Source: Roseococcus pinisoli (GTDB taxonomy: Bacteria > Pseudomonadota > Alphaproteobacteria > Acetobacterales > Acetobacteraceae). Taken from it: DNA of 64,000 bases. Below are positions 59,082 to 64,000 of the stretch, one piece after another. The notes beneath the pieces were generated by a model. That model was not told the DNA's origin. It saw only the letters and a list, made by a program, of their open reading frames with translations, and did not search any database. Position numbers and translations under genes: made by a program. The stretch is from NCBI RefSeq assembly GCF_018413645.1, contig NZ_JAHCDA010000005.1, positions 1 through 64,000 on the forward strand. Reading direction: 5' to 3'. Within the stretch, counting starts at the first letter, position 1, and the number at the start of each line of letters is the position of its first letter.

Positions 59082-59845
59082 GCCTGGCGTTGCGCGTCCT
59101 CGCGCCGCTGCTCGTCGGCCTGGCGGTGCTGGGCGGCTGGGAATGGGGCGTGCGCCATTACGAGGTGCCGCCCTATATCCTGCCCGGCCCCGCCCTGATC
59201 GCGCAGACGCTGTGGAGCGACTGGGCCACGCTGGCGCCCTCGCTGCTCGTCACCCTTGAGATCACCTTCGCCGCGCTGCTGGTGGCCGCGACGCTGGGGC
59301 TGGCACTGGCCATCCTCTTCGCGCAGTCCCGCGTCATCGAGATGTCGCTCTTTCCCTATGCAGTGGTGCTGCAGGTGACGCCGATCGTCGCCATCGCGCC
59401 GCTGATCATCGTCTGGGCCGACAACCTGATGCTGGCGCTGCTGATCTGCGCCTGGATCGTCGCCTTCTTCCCAGTGTTGTCGAACACCACGCAGGGGCTG
59501 AACAGCGTCGACCCGAACCTGCGGGACCTGTTCCGGCTCTACCGCGCCAGCCGCTGGCAGGTGCTGTGGCGGCTGCAGCTGCCGGGCGCCCTGCCCTATT
59601 TCCTCGCGGGGCTGCGGATCTCGGGCGGGCTTTCGCTGATCGGCGCGATCGTCGCGGAATTCGTGGCGGGCACGGGCGGGGCCTCCTCGGGCCTCGCCTC
59701 ACGCATCCTCGAGGCCGGCTACCAGTTGCAGATCCCGCGCATGTTCGCGGCGCTGGTGCTGGTCTCGGGCCTCGGCATCGTGATCTTCGGCGCGCTCACG
59801 CTGCTCTCCTACCTTCTGCTGCGGCGCTGGCACGACGCGCGCTGA
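59078..59845 (+). CDS. ABC transporter permease, SsuC/ThiX type
   Basis: A 255-residue permease with six helices. The coupling segment is VDPNLRDLFRLYRASRWQVLWRLQLPGALPYFLAGLRISGGLSLIGAIVAEFVAGTGG, as in SsuC/TauC/ThiX permeases. The start at 59078 overlaps the ATPase stop (ATGA). The 3' end overlaps the convergent deacetylase gene by 50 bases. Confidence 0.88.
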   Translation: MSLALRVLAPLLVGLAVLGGWEWGVRHYEVPPYILPGPALIAQTLWSDWATLAPSLLVTLEITFAALLVAATLGLALAILFAQSRVIEMSLFPYAVVLQVTPIVAIAPLIIVWADNLMLALLICAWIVAFFPVLSNTTQGLNSVDPNLRDLFRLYRASRWQVLWRLQLPGALPYFLAGLRISGGLSLIGAIVAEFVAGTGGASSGLASRILEAGYQLQIPRMFAALVLVSGLGIVIFGALTLLSYLLLRRWHDAR

Positions 59846-60584
59846 GCTCCCGCGCCGGGTCCAGCCATTCGAACCGTGGGTCGGCGGAAAGGCGGCCCAG
59901 CAGCTCGTCGAGGAAAGCCCAGGCGGCGGCGTCATGGGCGAGATGGTGCGTCAGCAGGCCGATCGGCCCGTCCCAGTCACCCGCGAGCCGGCGCAGCCGC
60001 AGCATCCTTCGCAGGCGTGCGAGCGTCGCCCCGCGCCCCCGGAAGCGGGGCGACGGCTTCCAGCGCAGCAGGTCGACCTGCGCATGCGCCTGCCGAAGGC
60101 CGAGCCCCGGCAGCGCCGCCGGCTCCCCGGCCGAGAAGCCTTCGAACCCCGCCTGCCGCAGCGCCTCGTGCAGCGCCGGATGGCTGTCGTTCCAGGGCGG
60201 CACGTAGAGCTTCAGGGCGCGGGGCAGCGACCCGATCGCGGGCCAGGCCGTGGCAATGGGCAGGGCGATGGCGCCGGGTTGCTCCTCCGCGCGGAACTCC
60301 GTGTCGCGCTCACCGGCCCGGCGCCGGTTCTCATGCGCCACGCCGTGTTGGGCGGCGAAGACGCCCGGACGGGATGCCAGGAAGGCGCCAAGCCGCGGCA
60401 GCCCCGTCCCCGAGGGGATGACCGCCAGCACAAGCGGAAGCCGGTGCCGGGAGGCGAGCTCCACGAGCCGTTCCAGGGCGAGGGTAACGTCGCCGGCATC
60501 GTCGTCGCGCCACCAGAGCCGGGGCCGCCGTCCGGCGGCGGCCCATCGATCCAGCTCGCGGCCCAGCCGCCACCAGGCGATCAC
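59796..60584 (-). CDS. Polysaccharide deacetylase-family protein
   Basis: A 262-residue protein of the polysaccharide deacetylase/DUF2334-like fold. The metal-binding acid cluster is RLWWRDDDAGD near the N-terminus; later VPPWNDSHPALHEALRQAGFEGFSA and the GLLTHHLAHD histidine motif are typical. It probably removes acetyl groups from a cell-surface glycan. The start is GTG at 60584, overlapping the glycosyltransferase stop (GTGA), so the two are translated together. The last 50 bases overlap the end of the convergent permease gene. Confidence 0.78.
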   Translation of the reverse strand: MIAWWRLGRELDRWAAAGRRPRLWWRDDDAGDVTLALERLVELASRHRLPLVLAVIPSGTGLPRLGAFLASRPGVFAAQHGVAHENRRRAGERDTEFRAEEQPGAIALPIATAWPAIGSLPRALKLYVPPWNDSHPALHEALRQAGFEGFSAGEPAALPGLGLRQAHAQVDLLRWKPSPRFRGRGATLARLRRMLRLRRLAGDWDGPIGLLTHHLAHDAAAWAFLDELLGRLSADPRFEWLDPARELSARRASAAAEGRRAA

Positions 60585-61507
60585 GCGGCGCTTTCGCCCG
60601 CCGATTGCTCCGCGGACCGGCAGGGGTTTACGGGTATTGCAGGCTCCAGCCGCGCCCGGAGCTCGGAGAGGATGGGGTAGAAGGCCGCCATCAGGGCGAT
60701 CATCACGCCCCAGTCGCCCTCGCGGTAGCCGCGCCGGGCAACGTAGCACTTCCAGAACCGCCGCAGCCCCCGGAAGGCATGCGAGAGCAGACCGTGGCGC
60801 CGCCGCCCGGCCTGCAGGTCCTGGGCGTTGAGCTGGGTGTAGCGGTCCAGCCGGCGCAGCATGTCGGAGACGTCGGTGTCGACCTCGTGCCGGAGGGCGT
60901 GCCGCAGGCGCCCGCCGGGGGTGCCGAGCAGGCGCGCCGCCGGATGCACGCGTTCCATCCCCCAGGCCTTGCCGCCGCGCCGATAGAGTCGGGCCACGGC
61001 GCTGGTGCCGAAGGAGCCGCCCCAGCCGTGCCGCACGCAGCGGCCGCCGACATAATTATCGACCGGCAGCAGGAACCAGTCCGCCTTCGGCGCCCCCTGG
61101 AGGAGGAGACGGATCTCCTCGGCCAGTTCGGGCGGCACCAGCTCGTCGGCGTCGATCTCCAGCACCCAGGCGCCACGGCAGGCCGCCAGGGCGGCCGCGC
61201 GGCGCGGCCCCTCGAGCGGGAAGATGCCTTCCACCACGCGGTCGGCGAGCGCGCGGGCGATCTCGGCCGAGGCATCCGTGCTGCGGTCGAGCAGGACGAC
61301 GATCTCATCGGCGAAGCGCAGATGCTCCAGGCATTGCGGCAGCCGCGCGGCCTCGTTGCGGGCGCAGACGAAGACGGAGAGCCCGATATCAGGCGGCGTG
61401 GCGGGCGGTTTCCCCTCCCCCGCTTCCGACGAAGCCAGGACGTGGCTGTAACCGGATGCCGTCACGAAAGGGACGACGCCGGCGTCGGGATCGAAGGGCG
61501 AGGACAT
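60581..61507 (-). CDS. Family 2 glycosyltransferase (WaaE/KdtX-like)
   Basis: A 308-residue GT-A enzyme: PDIGLSVFVCARNEAARLPQCLEHLRFADEIVVLLDRSTDASAEIARALADRVVEGIF at the N-terminus, and DxD metal motif in EIDADELVPPELAEEI. The layout resembles LPS-core glucosyltransferases (WaaE/KdtX, Lgt-like). With the deacetylase it likely modifies LPS or a capsule. Start 61507 (MSSPFDP) or 61537 (MRIIRTW); neither has a strong ribosome site. A Fur-like palindrome covers the upstream candidate start. Confidence 0.82.
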   Translation of the reverse strand: MSSPFDPDAGVVPFVTASGYSHVLASSEAGEGKPPATPPDIGLSVFVCARNEAARLPQCLEHLRFADEIVVLLDRSTDASAEIARALADRVVEGIFPLEGPRRAAALAACRGAWVLEIDADELVPPELAEEIRLLLQGAPKADWFLLPVDNYVGGRCVRHGWGGSFGTSAVARLYRRGGKAWGMERVHPAARLLGTPGGRLRHALRHEVDTDVSDMLRRLDRYTQLNAQDLQAGRRRHGLLSHAFRGLRRFWKCYVARRGYREGDWGVMIALMAAFYPILSELRARLEPAIPVNPCRSAEQSAGESAA

Positions 61508-61521
61508 GTGGAGGATCCAGG

Positions 61522-61536
61522 TGCGAATGATTCGCA
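61522..61536. promoter_or_regulatory. Fur-like palindrome TGCGAAT-G-ATTCGCA
   Basis: A perfect 7-1-7 inverted repeat upstream of the glycosyltransferase gene. Its core GAATGATTC is also the core of the classical Fur box. An iron link is only inferred. Confidence 0.4.
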
Positions 61537-61669
61537 TCTATATGTGTCAAAACGTAACGACAAGCGGAATTGCCGTCGCGACACAGCCCCACGAACCCAT
61601 TCCGAAGAAATGGAATGTATATTTCGTCCAGTTATTTCTGTTGCTTATGGGTAAACATCGCATCGCCGC

Positions 61670-61691
61670 CCGATGGCCTTTCGGCCATCGG
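61670..61691 (-). terminator. Hairpin downstream of the amidase gene
   Basis: CCGATGGCC (61670-61678) and GGCCATCGG (61683-61691) form a perfect 9-bp stem with loop TTTC, 18 bases past the amidase stop. There is no T tract on the leftward strand. Confidence 0.55.
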
Positions 61692-61709
61692 TAACGGATA
61701 TGTAACGGC

Positions 61710-63119
61710 TTACGCCTGGGTGGCGGGCGTCACCTCGAAGGGCTTCTCGGCCAGGAAGCCCGCCGCCGCGCGCAGCACCAGCGCATCGGCCAGGCGCGGC
61801 CCGGCGAGTTGCAGCCCCACCGGCAGCCCCTCCGCGCTGAAGCCGCAGGGCACCGAGATCGCGGGGCCGTGCGAGAGATCGAAGGGATAGGAGAATTCTG
61901 CCCAGACCAGCCAGTCCCAGGGATGCTGGGGCCAATGCGGCGGAAGCTGCATGCCGACCGGGAAGGCCGCCACAGAGGCCGAAGGTGTGGCCAGGAGGTC
62001 GAAGCCCGCCTCCTGGAACCAGGAGTTCACCGCCGCGGCATAGGCGAAGCGCCGGCCCATGGTCGCGTGCGCCTGGTCGAGGTTGAAGTCGCGATAGGCC
62101 TCCGTGCAGGCGACGAGGCCGGGATCCATCTTCGTCGTGTCCTCGGCGCCGCGCGCCAGGAAGGGGCGCATGCCGATGCCCCACATGTCCCGCTCCAGCG
62201 CCGAGCCGATCGGGCCCCAGGCTGGCGTCACCTCCTCCACGACCGCGCCGGCCGAGCGCAACGCGTCGAGGCTCGCCTCGACCGTGGCCGCGACGTCCGG
62301 ATCGACGCGCGCATGGCCGAGATCGGGGCTATAGGCGATGCGCAGGCCCCGCAGGCCGCCCGGGGCGATGGCCGCCGGGAAGAAATCAGGCAGCGTCGTG
62401 TGATCGAGGTCGTGCGGCCCGGCCACGACGGAGAACATCAGCGCTGCATCCTCGGCCGAGCGCGTGATCGGCCCGGCATGCGAGAGCGCGCCGTTGTTCG
62501 GCACCGGCACGTAGGGCACGCGCCCATAGGTCGGCTTGAAGCCCACCACGCCGCAGAAATGCGCCGGCAGGCGGATCGAGCCCGCGCCATCCGTGCCCAG
62601 GTGCAGCGGCCCGCAGCCCGCCCCGCAGAGCGAGGCCGCGCCGGAGGAGGAACCGCCGGCCGTGCGCCCATGCATCCAGGGATTATGCGTGCTGCCCGTC
62701 AGCGGGCTGTCGCTCACCGCGGTCCAGCCCTGCTCGGTGCTGGTGGTCTTGCCGAGGATGATCGCCCCGGCCCGGCGAAGCCGCTCGACCAGCGGCGCGT
62801 CATGGGCCGCCGGCGCGGGGTCGGTGAGGCGGGAGCCCCGCCGCGTCGGCAGCCCCTTCACCGCCTGCACGTCCTTGATGGTGACGGGCACGCCGTGCAG
62901 CGGGCCCAGTTCCTCGCCGCGCATCACGGCGTCCTCGGCCATGCGGGCCTGGGCCAGCGCGCCCTCGGCATCGAGCGCCACGAAGGCGTTCAGGGAAGGA
63001 TTCTTCCTGCCGATCCGATCCAGAACCGCCTCGGTGATCTCCAAGGGAGAGGCGCGCTTGCCACGCACCATCGCCGCCAATTCGACCGCCGAGGCGGTAG
63101 CCAGATCAGGTCTCGCCAT
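61710..63119 (-). CDS. Amidase (amidase signature family)
   Basis: A 469-residue amide hydrolase with the Ser-cisSer-Lys triad K82 (VTIKD), S157 (AGGSSSGAA) and S181 (GTDGAGSIRLPA). LHGVPVTIKDVQAVKGLPTRRGS and FCGVVGFKPTYGRVP are further signatures. The nucleophile loop is GTDGAGS, whereas many relatives have GTDTGGS. The substrate could be an aryl or aliphatic amide; it lacks tail features of GatA, so a tRNA amidotransferase role is unlikely. It overlaps the split-barrel gene by 14 bases. Confidence 0.87.
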   Translation of the reverse strand: MARPDLATASAVELAAMVRGKRASPLEITEAVLDRIGRKNPSLNAFVALDAEGALAQARMAEDAVMRGEELGPLHGVPVTIKDVQAVKGLPTRRGSRLTDPAPAAHDAPLVERLRRAGAIILGKTTSTEQGWTAVSDSPLTGSTHNPWMHGRTAGGSSSGAASLCGAGCGPLHLGTDGAGSIRLPAHFCGVVGFKPTYGRVPYVPVPNNGALSHAGPITRSAEDAALMFSVVAGPHDLDHTTLPDFFPAAIAPGGLRGLRIAYSPDLGHARVDPDVAATVEASLDALRSAGAVVEEVTPAWGPIGSALERDMWGIGMRPFLARGAEDTTKMDPGLVACTEAYRDFNLDQAHATMGRRFAYAAAVNSWFQEAGFDLLATPSASVAAFPVGMQLPPHWPQHPWDWLVWAEFSYPFDLSHGPAISVPCGFSAEGLPVGLQLAGPRLADALVLRAAAGFLAEKPFEVTPATQA

Positions 63120-63825
63120 AAGTTTTCTTGTAACTTTCCCTCATGATCTCATCGAGCCTACGACCCGGGGTGAAACCTGCAAGACCTTTCGGGAAGGGCA
63201 CGCCTTCCACCAGCCTCGGGCAATCCTCGGGCGTGCCGATCACCTGCGTCACCGGAATGCGCGCGGCATAGATCGGGAGGGCATAATCTTCCTCCTCGTC
63301 GCCGACGCCCTTGTTGCGGACCTTGCCGGAGGCTTCGTCGATGTTCATGCCGATGACCATCGTCGCCTTCAGCTCCTGCGTCGTGCTCGGCCGCAGCTCG
63401 GCGTTCCGGCCGGGATAGAAGCGGTCGATCATCAACTCCAGCAGCTTCGCCTTCTCATCGAGGTCGTCGATGATATGCGCGTTGCCGAAGCACATGGCCG
63501 AACGGTAGTCGACCGAGTGGTTGAAGCCGCAGCGCGCGAGGACCAGGCTGTCCAGATGCGTGACGGTGACGCAGACCGGCGTGCCGGGCTTCTGCGTGCG
63601 CAGCATCCGGCTCGCCGAGGAACCGTGCCAGTAGAGGTGGTTGCCCTCGCGCCAGAAGGCGGTCGGCGTGCAATAGGGCTGGCCGTCGATGACATAGGAG
63701 ACGTGGCAGATCATCGCGGCGTCCAGGATTTCGTAAACCGAGGCATAGTCGTGCCGCCCGCGCTCGTGCAGGCGGCGGACCTTGTTGCGCTCGGTGACGG
63801 GATAGCGGTCGGTGACCTCGGACAT
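63106..63825 (-). CDS. Pyridoxamine 5'-phosphate oxidase-family (FMN split-barrel) protein
   Basis: A 239-residue flavin-binding split barrel of the NimA/PNPOx-like group: RLHERGRHDYASVYEILDAAMICHVSYVIDGQPYCTPTAFWREGNHLYWHGSSASRMLR, then VCVTVTHLDSLVLARCGFNHSVDYRSAMCFGNAHII. Such proteins bind FMN and may reduce nitro or quinone-like compounds; true PNP oxidase activity is not implied. The start at 63825 follows AGGAT; the ATG at 63873 is less likely. It is divergent from a probable MocR regulator and overlaps the amidase start. Confidence 0.83.
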   Translation of the reverse strand: MSEVTDRYPVTERNKVRRLHERGRHDYASVYEILDAAMICHVSYVIDGQPYCTPTAFWREGNHLYWHGSSASRMLRTQKPGTPVCVTVTHLDSLVLARCGFNHSVDYRSAMCFGNAHIIDDLDEKAKLLELMIDRFYPGRNAELRPSTTQELKATMVIGMNIDEASGKVRNKGVGDEEEDYALPIYAARIPVTQVIGTPEDCPRLVEGVPFPKGLAGFTPGRRLDEIMRESYKKTYGET

Positions 63826-63885
63826 GGCGGAAATCCTGGCGGATAGGTGAAGGCCGCATGCTGGCAGGCTCAATGGCTCCTCACG

Positions 63886-63918
63886 AGAGCCAATTTAACC
63901 AACATTCACTGGTCCAAT
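63886..63918. promoter_or_regulatory. Direct repeats AGAGCCAAT / TGGTCCAAT upstream of a probable MocR gene
   Basis: CCAAT-containing blocks at 63886-63894 and 63910-63918 lie 24 bp apart in the divergent promoter region. Direct repeats about two helical turns apart are the usual binding pattern of MocR/GntR-type regulators. Confidence 0.35.
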
Positions 63919-63944
63919 ACCTAACGCCTCGCTAGGCTGCCTCC

Positions 63945-64000
63945 ATGGCCGCCGACCTTTCCCATCTCCTGATGCTCGCCATCGAGCGCTCCAACGGGAC
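63945..64000 (+). CDS. Start of a probable GntR/MocR-family regulator (cut by window end)
   Basis: The last 56 bases encode MAADLSHLLMLAIERSNGT. Such a start, a short lead then LAIERSNGT before the expected PLYxQ helix-turn-helix entry, is common in MocR proteins (GntR DNA-binding domain plus aminotransferase-like domain). The divergent PNPOx-like gene and the direct repeats upstream agree. Only 18 codons are visible, so this is tentative. Confidence 0.4.
   Translation, partial: MAADLSHLLMLAIERSNG

Noticed and set aside
63106-63825. True PNP oxidase (PdxH)
   Set aside because: It lacks the PdxH length and C-terminal signature; the sequence fits the NimA-like split-barrel group.
1-64000. CRISPR array, prophage, tRNA or rRNA genes
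   Set aside because: I found no regularly spaced repeats, no phage structural or integrase genes, and no sequence with a tRNA T-loop plus acceptor pairing.

Overview
The window is very G+C-rich, uses GTG and TTG starts freely, and is packed with periplasmic binding proteins that carry twin-arginine-like leaders (RRxLL/RRALxGG). It also has a dimeric NADP isocitrate dehydrogenase, glutaryl-CoA dehydrogenase and a Bug/TctC solute receptor. Together these point to a metabolically versatile alphaproteobacterium. An Acetobacteraceae (Roseomonas-like) chromosome is my best guess, by inference only. I see no rRNA, tRNA, CRISPR array, prophage or plasmid functions. The only mobile element is a decayed IS5-family remnant at 0.77-1.22 kb.

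Layout. 0-9 kb: a secreted two-repeat protein, the IS remnant, an AI-2E-type permease, a DUF4239 membrane protein, a carboxylesterase, and divergent pfkB and zinc alcohol dehydrogenase genes with a perfect Fnr/FixK-type palindrome between them. 8.9-23.2 kb: a sulfur-acquisition island. One rightward operon encodes a TauD/TfdA dioxygenase, a sulfonate-type ABC importer and the sulfate importer Sbp-CysT-CysW-CysA. It converges on a leftward pair encoding a CysH-CysD fusion and a CysN-CysC fusion. An AhpD-like protein, an SsuD-like flavin monooxygenase and a serine O-acetyltransferase follow. AT-rich palindromes sit at three promoter regions of this island. 23.4-26 kb: Lrp regulator, EamA exporter, PhzF-like isomerase. 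26-32.3 kb: a leftward cluster with a LysR regulator, a PuuB-like amine oxidase and a polyamine-type ABC importer.

32.6-44 kb: an HPP-CBS membrane protein, small proteins, an orphan TctC receptor, a complete liv-type importer continuing into a glutathione S-transferase and a GMC oxidoreductase, then small secreted Cys proteins and a hydrolase. 44-54 kb: a DEAD-box helicase, a beta-lactamase-like protein, gcdH, a cluster of four hairpins, an rRNA m5U methyltransferase, an MBL-fold protein, a short-chain dehydrogenase and icd. 53.6-64 kb: a DUF599 protein and PhoD phosphatase, mmsB-like dehydrogenase, AhpD-like protein, a second NMT1/SsuABC-type importer whose ATPase appears to start at CTG, a deacetylase/glycosyltransferase pair, amidase, an FMN split-barrel protein, and the first codons of a probable MocR-type regulator.

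How the genes fit: the island can import sulfate and sulfonates, activate sulfate (CysD/CysN), phosphorylate or reduce APS (CysC, CysH), release sulfite from sulfonates (dioxygenase, flavin monooxygenase) and make O-acetylserine (CysE). Sulfite reductase and the flavin reductase partner are not in the window. Most of the rest is modular solute uptake, each importer next to enzymes likely to use its substrate.
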